From Pristionchus mayeri (taxonomy: Eukaryota > Nematoda > Chromadorea > Rhabditida > Neodiplogasteridae), in NCBI GenBank assembly GCA_036245805.1, contig BTRK01000004.1, forward strand, positions 4,836,001 through 4,900,000: a DNA stretch of 64,000 nt, in the 5' to 3' direction. The notes under the pieces are model-generated. The model was not told where the DNA came from. It saw only the letters and a program-made list of their open reading frames with translations, and ran no database searches. The translations under genes were made by a program, and so were the position numbers. Positions 10,685 through 21,571 of the stretch are shown here, piece by piece (within the stretch, counting starts at the first letter, position 1; each line of letters begins with the position of its first letter).

Positions 10685-11962
10685 TTAGCTCTCAATGGCT
10701 TCCTTTTCTATCTCATTCGCAGACACACGAAGCTGTCACTGGGAGTGTACAAGCACCTTCTTTCCATTTTTGCATCTCTCGATTTGTTTCTTATCATTCT
10801 GCACTGGATCGCAAAACCGGTATAGATTAATTTTTAAAAATTCCAACTCCTCAACATTTCAGAAAGTCTTAATTGTTGGCAAAACTTTTGGAGTCGTTTC
10901 AGACTCCTTCTTAGAAGACAGGGTAGCGTTAGAAACATTCAGTCAATCGATTTCTATTGTTTGTGCAAATGCAGAAGTTGACGTCTTTCTACTGCGCCTG
11001 CTTTACGATCCCTTTCATCCTCATGAATATCGACTTCCTCTATCGTTACTGGACTGTCCAACAACCCCATCTGATCGTCCTCTTTTCTCGTTCATCATTT
11101 GTTCTCCTCCTCATTTCCATTACTTTCATGGAAGTTGTTTTGTGGTGAGATCTTTCCAATACTCCTAGATAAGATAAAAAAATACTCAAAATTCAGGTTT
11201 CTTGTCTGCTACTATGGTGCTATTGGTGATGGTGCTGATGCGGGCACTGAGCTTCTCCGTTCAACTTTCGAATTCGATACTGGAAGGAGAATTGAAGGCG
11301 GCTGGCTTGTCATGGATCATTGGGTAGTTGAAATGCCTTACTATTTTGCCCATTTTAATTAATTGGTAATTTTATTTTCAGCGCAATGATCGTCAGGATA
11401 TCCGTTTCACACTCAACCTCATCTTCTTCGATGTTGTTTCTTTCTCCCTCGCTCTCTCATTGGGAACAATGACCTACGCGGTGCTGAAAGACGCCAAGAA
11501 GATCTCCAATCACGCGCGAGCTTTGCAATTGAAGTTGCTTATAGCAGTCACTGCTCAGGTCACCTTTTCCATCTGCATTTGACATGTTCCCTCTCATTTT
11601 CGTAATTATTCTCGTTCATTTCGATTTATGTCTCTGCGCAGCTGCAGAATTTAGGGTTTTAAACGAGTATTTCTCTATTTCAGACGCTAGTCCCTCTCCT
11701 CTTCGTGTACCTTCCCTAGTTCGTCGTTCTCAACTTCCCCTTCTTCTCACTTCCTTCCGGTCCCATGGCCGATCTCTGCATGCTCATGACTGCCTGTTTT
11801 CCTGCTTGGGATGCCATCATAGTCATCCTTCTGATGACTGACTATCGAGAAGCAGCGATGACGATGACGATGGGAAGATGTCTGAAGAGGAAGAAGTCGT
11901 CGATGAGAATCTCCCCCTCGGGGATGACGACAACGAAGGCGGAAGCGACGGTGGCTAAATGA
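10685..11962 (+). CDS. seven-transmembrane chemoreceptor, Str-like
   Basis: The first confident exon starts after the acceptor TTTCAG near 10677 and reads LNGFLFYLIRRHTKLSLGVY. Later exons give KVLIVGKTFGVVSDSF, NIDFLYRYWTVQQPHLI (the Str FLYRYWA-type motif), RNDRQDIRFTLNLIFFDVV, SNHARALQLKLLIAVTAQ, and the last helix AWDAIIVILLMTDYRE, which matches the family's P-hydrophobic-DYR ending. The stop is at 11960-11962. The first exon with the start codon was not resolved. The role is expected to be chemosensation. Confidence 0.75.
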
Positions 11963-13724
11963 CCCCTCAATATTGATTTCCCCTATCTTCATAATAACAC
12001 TGAAACAAAGGAAAAATTCATATTTTTTCACGTGTGGGAATGTACAATAGCTCTTTTTTCAGAGTGCGTATAGTTGCATTACTTTTGGATCAACCAGACA
12101 CAGTTCAGCCACTCCATATTGTCTCCTGATTTCTTCCTAATGGAAAGTGATTCTGCAGTGGTATTGGCATGCATTGAACTTCTTCCCATGTTGTTGTCAA
12201 GACACATCTCTTTGTTCATTTTTTCTCACTCTGTTTACGCGTTCCCTTCTTTTTCTCTGCGCCACACTCCTACTCCTCGCGGCCACTCAAACAACACAAT
12301 CGAGAAGGGAGTAAATTCTCCATTTCTTCCCTCTCTTTTCTTGTTGACAATAATGGCAAGTGAACATTGATAGGATAAAGAATGAGAAGATCGGCCTGTT
12401 TAATCTGTCAGAAATGTGCGAGAAAAAGTTGCGTAAAAAGTTCGCGAACTTCTGATTCTCTCCATTTCGCATGCTCTCTCTCTTTCTCTAACCAGGTCGA
12501 TGAAAAGTTCACGAACTTTTCGACGAACTGTGTTCGAAAATCATACTTTTCTTTTGTTTTACTTACTTTTATAAACTATTTTTGCTTTTAACTTATGATT
12601 TCTTATAATGACAACCTTCCCTTAGCTGAAATAGCTTCAGAATACAGCGTAGTGAAAGTAAACACGGTTGGAGTATTTTTTTCGAAAATGGGTCACCACT
12701 TTCCCCACCCTGTAATGTCAAGCTATTCCATCAGAGGGAATGTTGTTTTTATACGCAGTCATAAGTTAAGAGCAAAAATAATTGATAAAAATAAGTAAAA
12801 CAAAAGAAAAGTATGATTTTCGAACATAGTTCGTCGAAAAGTTCGTGAACTTTTCAACGACCTGGTTAGAGAAAGAGAGAGAGTACACGAACAGGAGAGA
12901 ATCAGAAGTTCGCGAACTTTTTACGCAACTTTTTACGCAACTTTTCTCGCACATTTCTGACAGATTAAACAAGCCGGATGTTTTACTTTGCGTTATTGTC
13001 CATCGTGAGATGATAATTTTTTTCTTTAATATTATGATTAATACATTCCCTCTTGTATTTGCAGTTATCCTCATTTCATAGGGCTGTGAGTCTCCTAGTT
13101 TCAGAATTGTCCGTCCATCCATTTGCTTTTCTGACTAGCGAGGTTCTTCCGGATTTCATTACACTGTTTCCGGAATAATTTTTATATTACGACTAATTTT
13201 CCAATTATGATATGATCAGTGGTTAGTTGGCACGGAACACAACGCACAAATAGGCATTGCATGATGATGATCGAGGCTTGCGCGAAAACAGAAGATGACG
13301 ATAGTCACGAGTGTAAACGTGCAAGGACGATAAACATCTATCGATACACATTCGCTCACTCTCTTGGCAGATTCCTGCAATGTTTTCGTCGTTGTTTCGT
13401 GGTTTCTTTATTGCGGTTTGAATCTATTCGAAATGAGGTGTTGAACCACTTTTTACATTATTTATTCCTTGAATTATGCGAAACAGTGGATTGTAGGCCT
13501 TGTTTTTCGCGGAATTCTTCATTAGATCTTGCCTCTTCCTGGGTCTCGTAGATCCTGCCTAAATCTCTTTTTTGTGTTCATACTACTAAGTTGCGTTTCC
13601 TTACTCTTTGTTTTCCTTCTGATTTTACTTCTTCTGATTTCTGACTACTGATTTCTTCTGATTTTTGATTTTATACTGCATACAATTCCCACTTTCACAT
13701 CACATCAGATATCCATCGTCCATC
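11963..13724. other. intergenic with one foldback element
   Basis: Apart from the inverted-repeat element at 12.39-12.98 kb, no gene was recognised. An open frame at 13219-13551 has no recognisable domain. Confidence 0.4.
12390..12980. repeat. foldback element with ~210-bp inverted arms
   Basis: The left arm (~12390-12600) and right arm (~12766-12980) are near-identical inverted copies, starting TTTAATCTGTCAGAAATGTG inward. Inside the arms are smaller dyads such as AAGTTCGCGAACTT and AAAAGTTCACGAACTTTT. The ~165-bp centre carries no coding or tRNA-like signal. No transposase is encoded, so it is a MITE-like or foldback element. Confidence 0.88.
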
Positions 13725-14259
13725 ATGGTGGACAGCAAACTGGCTGGTCATTTGCCCGCCGAAAAAGTCGGCGGTGTGCGAGTTATGAGAAAGGTATACT
13801 GTATACGCCTTCTACAATTGATCGTCCATCAACATTTAACAGGAGAGACGCCAGCAAGAGAGCGAAAATCAGCCAACGTCTTCTGAGGGAAGCTCATCAA
13901 CTGAGAAGTCCGACGAGCTACTCAAGGCAGAGAATGTACTAGCGAACAGTGGAGTTGTAACACAGGTAACATCGCTCTTTGTCAACTCGACCCTTATAAA
14001 GCTGTCTCTGGAATTGTTTCATTGATTCAGCATTAAGTTGCAAATAAAAATTGAAATTGCAGATTGCAAATGACTATCCTGAAGCGGCAGTGAAGCACTG
14101 TCACGAGAAGGCAGTGCCTAGGTGAGCCGTTCTGAACACCATTAGATTCATGATCACGATAACTGGTGTATTCCACTCTTCTACAGACACCAGGTGCACA
14201 ACAATGCTGCTCTTTGCCATCGATCGACCGGCCCCATCTTCCAGCCATCCAAGAACTAA
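13725..14259 (+). CDS. dap-1: DAP1-like protein (death-associated protein 1 homologue)
   Basis: Four exons: 13725-13793, 13843-13965, 14063-14121, 14187-14259; phases agree and total 324 nt, giving 107 residues against 102 in human DAP1. The N-terminus LAGHLPAEKVGGVRVMRK resembles the DAP1 KAGHPPAVKAGGMRI region. The C-terminus (DYPEAAVKHCHEKAVPRH, IFQPSKN) resembles the DAP1 end (FPPAA...HQK...QPRK). The middle is a low-complexity Ser/Glu-rich linker. In other animals DAP1 is a small proline-rich mTOR substrate that restrains autophagy; the same role here is inferred. The gene is complete and intact. Confidence 0.85.
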
Positions 14260-14497
14260 ACTTGTGATGAACAACCCGCAAATTACCGAAAGATTTTGAT
14301 TTTTTCATTCAAAACGGTAGTATCAATGAATCACACCTTTAGTATCGATTACGCAAGAATCCGAAGTATTTACCACATGGAAAACAATCTGACAAATCAA
14401 TCAGTTACTTTCGCTTGACACGTATCGCATTCACTTATTTTATAGAAATAAAGCGTTTTTTTTTGTATTTAGTCCTTCATTTGCTACTTCCAATTCT

Positions 14498-14731
14498 TCA
14501 TAGCCTCCTCTCCAATTCGATGTTCCAACTTCGTTTGAGAGCTTCGAAGTACAACTCTCCTTCCCCCATCCTCTCCTTCAGAGCAAATCCCTCTGATTGC
14601 GACGTAGCTGCTATTGGCAGTCCACTGAAATTGACAACATTAACTTCGACAGCTTGCGCAACTGTTACCGTAGTCGCTGCATCATCGATACGACCTTTCT
14701 CTTCATTCGAGGATGAATTCGAATGAAGCAA
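14498..14731 (-). CDS. hypothetical protein or exon
   Basis: An open frame of 77 codons on the minus strand with protein-like composition (many Ala, Val, Glu: VTVAQAVEVNVVNFSGLP, LKERMGEGELYFEALKRSW). It starts 54 bases after the Sre-like gene's stop on the same strand. No domain was recognised, and the opposite strand is also open, so it may be chance. Confidence 0.25.
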   Translation of the reverse strand: MLHSNSSSNEEKGRIDDAATTVTVAQAVEVNVVNFSGLPIAATSQSEGFALKERMGEGELYFEALKRSWNIELERRL

Positions 14732-14784
14732 GTGATGATGAATATCGAAACTATCGTCAGGGTCTCAAGATTTTTTTGTTATTC

Positions 14785-15936
14785 TTATAAATGCGCAAAT
14801 GTATTTCGAATAACTGTAAATGGACAAACAGTGAAGTATGCCAGTTCCATGTATGCTAACGGGATGTAAAACCATCGCGATACACAGTCGAGATCTCCAT
14901 TCGTTTGGTAACAAAACACGAGAATGGGAGCGAATAGAACCACATGCAAATTATAAATAATTTGAAATTTTTCAAATAAAATCACACTTTTAACATAAAA
15001 TTACAAACGTAGACAGGCTGCATTGAACGGGCCAATTGCATCGACTCTTTTACCTGAAAGTATCACTTACGAAAACATCTCAGATGAACAATTCACTTGA
15101 TATCTGGCGTTCAGAGTAGTATTTAAATCAATATTTTTGTAGAGACGAGTGCAGAATATTATTGCGATCGAATTAACCTTAATTTTCGAGTTAGCATTAC
15201 ATAAAAGTGCAAACTTAACAGTAATCGTTGACACATCTGCCGACAAGACGAAGATGGACAACACAGTATGATTTCCTACTAAATTGCATGTTGTGTAATT
15301 GATATTATCCCGAAGAAAACCTTCCATCATTCTCGATGATGAATATATTGAGAGGATGCAGATGAGTAGTGTTACTGGGTAGAGCAGTTTTCGATCCGCA
15401 GATCTGCTGTAGTATTTGTCCGGTCGAGTCGTCGAGATCAATCGTTCGACTCCGATGAAGAACTCGTAGGTTGTCGACATCAACTGGGCAGCGAGTGCAA
15501 AAGTGTAGATTGTGAGACGAATGGCTGAAATCACCGGATAGTCTGCGTACATATTCGAATTCTGCAACGAATGAAGAATGTCAAAGCATTTCATCAACTT
15601 ACGTGGGTCCGCTTTGCCTTTCGGCTTTGAATCCATGCTAAAGTTTAGAGAGAAGAGGAAAATGTGAAGGGTGAACTGGAGCAGGAAACAGGTTGACCAC
15701 ACTTTCAACAGGAATCTGAATCGCATCAGTACTTCGAAAGTTATTGCAAATATGGGAGTACATAAAAAATAGCATTACAAATCCTACCCGCTGTTAACGT
15801 GTAAGCGTGTCATCCACAGCACTTTCAAAAGAAGCGACGAGATTATGCAGCCAATTACATTAGCAAATATTAGGAGTGCTAGGCCAAACTTTCTCGATAA
15901 ATCGTAGAAATCGTGACGTCGATCGTCGTCGAGCAT
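14785..15936 (-). CDS. seven-transmembrane chemoreceptor, Sre-like
   Basis: The start at 15936 (MLDDDRRHDFYDL) is followed by a TM1 (FGLALLIFANVIGCIISSLL). The next exon begins after the acceptor GATTCAG near 15720 (FLLKVWSTCFLLQFTLHIFL). Later come TTYEFFIGVERLISTTRPDKYY, with the Sre-type YE..ERL.AT motif in TM3, then LLYPVTLLICILSIY. The last part (VKESMQLARSMQP, IIYNLHVVLFAPILVFCY) ends at 14785. The junction near 14990 needs a splice that could not be fixed and could hide a frameshift. The family assignment rests on the ER motif and similarity to the gene at 58.4 kb. Confidence 0.7.
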
Positions 15937-16555
15937 TTGAAGAAGTGAGAAAGACGAGAAAGAACTGAATTACAATATTTTGAAGCGATAATTTCCCAAG
16001 AGAAGACGAGTAAGAAATAGTTAGGTTGAACTTGAACTGTGCTTCTCACGACAGAATAGTATCGATTTGGACTTCATTGTTGCAAGTGTTGTTTATGCCA
16101 ACGACGTCAAACGTCACTCATGCATAGGTTTCCTTTAATCACTTCGAAAAAAATGAAATTAGTGGTTAGATAAAGTGCAAGAATTCGCGTCAAACTTAGT
16201 GCGTTCGTACTAGATTATGTGGTTCTCGAGCGAGGGCAATCAGCAGGCGTAACTCAATCTCCCAGCGACAGGAGGTACTCCATCCCAGTGGATCGTTCTC
16301 CTCGGAAAGCGGCGTGTCTATCATATCATCACTCTATTTTGACTTTTCTTCAATCTCCAATCTGATTCAATCGCTTTCTGATTTCGAGACGTTGATTGTA
16401 TAGCTGGCTGGTAACTCATTTCCTGATTATCTCCGCATGCTCGGTAAGGCCTATTGTGACGTACAGTTCTAATATATTCTCTGTCAGATTCCTCAGATCG
16501 TTTCATTTTCATACTAAACCGCATCGAGACTGTGAATTTCGGTGAGTCTGAATTT
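15937..16555. other. divergent intergenic region
   Basis: Lies between two oppositely oriented chemoreceptor genes; it probably includes the unresolved first exon of the Str-like gene. Confidence 0.4.
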
Positions 16556-17919
16556 CAAAATTGGCTCGAGAAGTTGGAATGCAGGACTAGGAATCGTATT
16601 CAGTTGCATTCTACTTCTATGCATTATTTTCAAAACGAACAAAGACATTGGCACCTTCAAGTATCTTCAGGTTACGTCAGATGAAAAGCGAAGTCATGTT
16701 CTTCAACATTTGCAGATAATCTTTGTTCTGACGGATGTTTCTTATTCTATTGCTGCCTTCATACTTGACGAGGTTGGCTCAAATCTCGTGACAGAAAGGA
16801 GCAATTTCTGGATGTCCGAAGATCGGATTCCATTTTCTCCGCTCACACCTTTGAATCTAATGAGAGCTCGCATTCAGAAAGTGATAACGCATGGGTACAA
16901 ATTTTGTCTGATCACGTTGGGCGCCGATAACCTGGTTTGCGTGGAAATTTAGGCTAACCGAGATCTGATCTTCAGATTTCTGTCTGTATCTACTGCACTT
17001 TCTTCTGTGCGATAATCCTCATCGTAGCCGTCAATTTCCTTTATCGATTATGGGCTGTCACGAGGTTAGAGAACACAGCAGTGATAATATATGGTTCGGC
17101 ATTAACAGGCCTGAGAAGATTCGCCTATTCAGCGAGAAGTGGTTCATTTCTGTAATCACTCTTACCGTTGTCTGCCTACTGAACACATGGTTCGTCCAAT
17201 TCCGCGTCTAACAAGGTGGATAAATGCCTTGATCTCCCTCAATCAAGGTTCTTCTCTTCGTATTTTCTCTATGAGGCCTCAGCTGACTCGAGAAGGGAAC
17301 TCGTGCCGCAATTAAGAGAGAAATACGGACTCGATGCGATGAATCGAGCGATGATTGTCGGCGATTATTTCGTAAGCTTCGATCCCATCAATGGGCATCA
17401 TCAACCTGTTTTCAGCGTGCGGGTCGTTACAACGTGGTTCCTCTCTTGGGACTGGCTATTTTCACCGGAATAATAGCTGGTGTTATCCTCTTCATGATCT
17501 ACTCCAGTATCGCGATTGTTTCCCACCTGCGGGACTCGAAAATGATGTCGAAGAAAACAAGAAAACTACAGATTGCACTGTTCAGAATGCTCGCCTGCCA
17601 GGTGATCTACTGGTTGCAACAATATTCGCACATTTAAAAAAATAAAAATATTTTAATCAAAGCCTATTTTAGACAGCAGTGCCAGTGATTCTCGTTCATG
17701 GATGCGCGGGAGCTCAACTTTTTGTGCCGCTTACGGGCCTCAATATCGAGTTGTACAGGTAATTATGCAGGCTACTAATGTTTCTGAATGAACCGTTCAA
17801 GCGATATTTCTACTGTATTCCTCTCTTTCTTTACCCCTGTGGACGCATTGGTCGTAATTCTTCTGATACGCGATTACAGAGAGGCCGTTTGGGATATCGC
17901 AACATTCAATCGAAGGTGA
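16556..17919 (+). CDS. seven-transmembrane chemoreceptor, Str-like
   Basis: Exons read SWNAGLGIVFSCILLLCIIF...IGTFKYLQ, then after a 45-base intron IIFVLTDVSYSIAAFILDE, then ISVCIYCTFFCAIILIVAV-NFLYRLWAVTR (family motif), EKWFISVITLTVVCLLNTW, RAMIVGDYF, GLAIFTGIIAGVILFMIY, KKTRKLQIALFRMLACQ and finally PVDALVVILLIRDYREAVWD with stop at 17917-17919. These are the usual Str landmarks, including the final IRDYR. The start codon could not be placed; the exon near 16556 begins mid-frame. Confidence 0.72.
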
Positions 17920-18761
17920 TGTATCAATCGATTTGTGCCCAATATAATGATCTTCCAGAAAAGTTTCGAAAGTGGAGGCTAAAGTCTCCACTCATTCTAC
18001 AGCTATCAGTAAACATTATAAAGGATAGGTCGCACAAAATTCAAGAGAAATTAATAAAAATGAATTGTCCCTACCTGATTCCTATAAATTTGTGATTACA
18101 ATCTGTTTGTGTAAACAAAGATGAATGATAAAGATAATGTGGTTGTCGCACAATTTAACAGTAAATGCAATCCGATAAGATATGATCGAATTGAACGAAC
18201 ATGTGCATTTTCCGACTGTCTGTATAAAAATTCGCACGATGTTATCGTACGTGATGGAAATTTAGGAACGTATACCGTGCAATTTCCAAAAATATCATGT
18301 TTCGTGGATTATGGTGAATTTTTATTTTTACGAGTTTTGCTTTTTTGCATTCTTTTTTTCATATGCGTTTTCATAAAATAACCGGGTTTTAGCACTATTT
18401 CGTCAATATTTCATGGTTTTTTCACGAGCATTTATTGCATTTCTAGCCATATTTCCGTGTAAAAACCCATCCGTTTTATGAAAACGCATATTTAAAAAAT
18501 AATGCAAAAAAGCAAAAGTCGTAAAAATGAAAATTCACCATAATCCACGAAACGTGATATTTTTGGAAATTGCACGGTATACGTTCCTAAATTTCCATCA
18601 CGTACGATACATACCCGTTTTCATTCTATTTTTAAAATCATATTATTGTGCCCGAAAAAAATTCTGTGAGAGAATTTTATTACGCTGATCTGATTTGATA
18701 CAAATTTACAGATCAATGGAAAGGTACAGGCGATTATTTTTTTCGTGTAATTCTGCTCTCT
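17920..18761. other. convergent intergenic region with a foldback element
   Basis: Between convergent chemoreceptor genes. It contains the inverted repeat at 18243-18609 and nothing else recognised. Confidence 0.5.
18243..18609. repeat. foldback element with ~137-bp arms
   Basis: The ends are TATCGTACGTGATGGAAATT at 18243 and its inverted copy ending at 18609. The arms (~18243-18380 and ~18472-18609) are nearly identical; the ~90-bp centre is AT-rich with no tRNA-like boxes. The open frame at 18121-18381 is partly made of arm sequence. Confidence 0.9.
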
Positions 18762-20659
18762 TCAAAATCTGCTTTGCCTTCTTACGGATGGGACATTGGA
18801 TACGATGGAAACTCGTGTCTTCTTGATCGTCGAGGCTTCCCCATGGACGACTGCCGACTGAGTACGCACTACGAAAGTCAGAGAGACGAACGCCTGCATT
18901 TTCATAAATAGAAACAATATTCTCTCAAAAATTCTCATCTGACAAGCATGCGAAACTGTAAAGACATGAGAAATTATTACTAACCTGCACGATGGGAACG
19001 AGCCAGAGTGAGAATGAGATGGCCAATGTGTTTAGATCCATGGCCATTCCAGTGATTATTGCCACTCCGAAGAGACCGATTGGCGCCGAGAGAATCAGAA
19101 GAGGCAGAAACGCCTGAGAATTTTCGTAGATACCATTGATATGGTCCAATTTTACGCCAATCTCATGATAATATTTACACTTTCTAATACCTGCAGAAGA
19201 CCAAGCCCTCTATCGCCCGGGGGTCGGTAAATTGGTAGTGATCTCGGTCGCGAAAGGTAACGTTCCCTAGAAGCACCTTGGACAGCAGGGATATGTAGTA
19301 CTAGCAGTAGTCGGTCTCACCTCGCTACACCACCTAGCGTAGTCTCTTACGACTGTAAAATCGCTTGACGTGGCTGCTCCTTTTAATACCTGCAGAATTA
19401 TCATGACGAAGAATCTTCTCTGCATGCTCAGTGTTCGTTCCGATCGAATTCCTCCCAGCGCAGTGAGCATTCGATAGCAGCGAAGCGACGTCCAGAAGAA
19501 GGAGACGTAGCCAACGAGGTAAGTGGGGAAGACTCCCAGACCAGCCAGGAAGAGCACCGAGCGGTCCTGTAGGAGCAAATGCCAATCGGAAGTGCATAAT
19601 TATAGTTCGAGAAACGATACCACGCTCTCTTCATTCTGCACACTCTCTAGACTCGAAGGGCGAGAGAGTGTGCAGAATGAAGAGAGCGTGGTGTCGGTTC
19701 TCGAACTCTATTCAGAATAGGGATGGCTTCGTAATAAATCATCTCTTCACTCTGCGTTTCTCTCGCATGTCAGACAGATGAGATAGCACGCAGAACGAAG
19801 AGAGGCATTTCTTGCAAAGCAAATCCTAGTTCAGAATCGCACTTGAAGAGCAAAAACCAATGAAATTGCTCACATTTTCGTACTTGGAGAAGAGCGTCGC
19901 GCCGTAGACTCGCACGACATCATCTTCGTCTAATTTGTGCACTGTCCTTGTCAATTCCGTCAAATCTTCGACGCACTCGGGTGAGGCGTGGAAACTGGTG
20001 TAGAACGGCTGAAATGTTCCCATTCTGTGTGAAAGTAACCGTCGCCTGACAATTGAGTACACGCTGAGTGCGACGCAGACGCCGTACGCCGTCAACAACC
20101 GCCTCGTCGACGAGTAGTGCGGCCTGACGAAGATGTTTGATGGCTAAAAAGCCAGTTCGCGATCCTCACTTGGACAGCGCGAGGTACTGTAGGATGCACG
20201 AGGAAGGGATGAGCTCCCAGATGCCGAATGCTGCCATGACGAAGAAGAAGAGAAGGACGTCCGAGACGATCTGCAGCCAAATTTGGATGAAAAAGGATGG
20301 GCTAGTTGCCTACTTGAGGCGCCCATGCAACAGGACCATACATGACGATTGCGTACTGATCGAAATGGAAGAGATGCACCTGAGGAAGATATCATCCATT
20401 CATTTAGGATGGAAACGAACTTGGCACGAAAGGGCGGCGAGCGTATTCTGGAATGCTCCTTGGAGGGCAGTTACTGTGACAGCGATGCGATATGTGGTCA
20501 CGTTCTTCGTGAGGTTTTTTCGCCACATGAGAATGACCACGAGGATGTTCAAGAGAGCCCCGAGAACACCTCAAGAGAAGAGATTTAGGAATGAAGCTAG
20601 ATCTTGTCACCTTCAACGCCAACGAAGATCCGACAAAGGGTAGGCCAAAAACTTGCCAT
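18762..20659 (-). CDS. seven-transmembrane chemoreceptor, Str-like
   Basis: The start at 20659 (MASFWPTLCRIFVGVE) joins in phase to GVLGALLNILVVILMWRKNL. Then come VTVTALQGAFQNTLAALSC, YAIVMYGPVAWAP, VLLFFFVMAAFGIWELIPSS, a long loop (FQPFYTSFHASPECVEDL), VLFLAGLGVFPTYLVGYVSF, LSMQRRFFVMIILQ, AFLPLLILSAPIGLFGVAI, LAISFSLWLVPIVQ and DAFVSLTFVVRTQSAV, with stop at 18762. A 185-bp insertion with target duplication sits exactly at one splice donor, and a 45-bp-arm hairpin lies in another intron; both are listed separately and neither breaks the frame. Confidence 0.75.
19199..19383. mobile_element. 185-bp insertion with 14-bp target duplication
   Basis: Flanked by direct repeats TAATACCTGCAGAA at 19185-19198 and 19384-19397. 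The insert is non-coding, ends in TTTT on the plus strand and has a short retroposon-like form; no clear B box (GGTTCGA) was found, so its class is not settled. It lies in an intron of the Str-like gene. Confidence 0.75.
19604..19707. repeat. intronic hairpin with 45-bp arms
   Basis: Arms 19604-19648 and 19663-19707 are inverted copies (outer part AGTTCGAGAA.CGA.A with two mismatches, inner 29 bp perfect) around a 14-base loop. It lies in an intron of the minus-strand Str-like gene. Confidence 0.93.
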
Positions 20660-20832
20660 TATTTGATGCGACTGAGAAATTGTGAAATCAGTATTGGAAA
20701 AAAATGCTGTTGTTTTTGAGATTTCGAGAAAAATGCGGAATTCGCGGAATTATCATGCGATACTCAGATAGGATATGGATACAAGAATAAACGGTCTTGA
20801 TTGAAATCGCCTTGGGAATTCGCATATTTTCA

Positions 20833-21444
20833 CTATCCATTGCATACGGTAGGTTTAATTAGAAAAAAACAATAGCGTTGTAATAGCCAAATAGCAGTAA
20901 AAATAACATGATGAGCTAAGTTAAGGCTGGGGGAATAATGGGTAATATGAGCTATCGAGAATCCGTTATAAAATTCCCTAACTCCAAACAAGCCGATTGG
21001 AACTGTGCTTTTCCAGAGCACGCCAAAGAATGGAACAAGCCGTCTCACGAATAAACCATGCTGGGCAATCATCGTTTTCATTGAGAGCGTAGTCTCAGTC
21101 ATCATGACGCTACGGAACGAGTGAGGAAGCTTTGATTGTATGGAGTAAATCGTAAGAGTCGTTCAAGATGAATGCTCCGTAATTTCCAGCTGGGTTTCTC
21201 CGAGAAACCTGCCTGCAGTGCTGTGATCAGCTAGGAGTGACACAATAAATTCGAGCATTTCTTTGAGTTCGTAAAGAGAAAAAGAATGGCAGCTACTGCC
21301 GGACGGTATAATAAAATCTCTGACAGATTTATTAGAGAGCAAATCTAGAACAGGACAGCCATGAAATGCCTTTCTTAGTAAATAATCTGCTAAGTGTAAT
21401 CGGTATTTTCGTATTGTTTTCCGTAAAGCCTTGACAATTCGCAC
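20833..21444 (-). pseudogene. possible chemoreceptor remnant
   Basis: Minus-strand open stretches (LSMKTMIAQHGLFVRRLVPF, VPIGLFGV, IAHITHYSPSLNLAHHVIF) echo the late exons of the Str-like gene next door (LSMQRRFFVMII, APIGLFGVAI). No complete set of helices could be read. It is possibly a decayed duplicate. Confidence 0.3.
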
Positions 21445-21571
21445 ATAGACAATGATTTCGCCATTGGTTACGTTAATGTTTCACTGGTCAACTGCTACAG
21501 GTGTTGCAATGTAATTGTATCAACTTTATTACGTGCGCATTTTCTGGTAAACATCTGAATCAGATTATCAT

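Noticed and set aside
18121..18381. 86-codon open frame with a hydrophobic end
   Set aside because: Most of it lies in the left arm of the foldback element at 18243-18609.
19199..19383. 5S rRNA- or tRNA-derived SINE
   Set aside because: No convincing internal promoter boxes or rRNA match could be read, so the class is left open.
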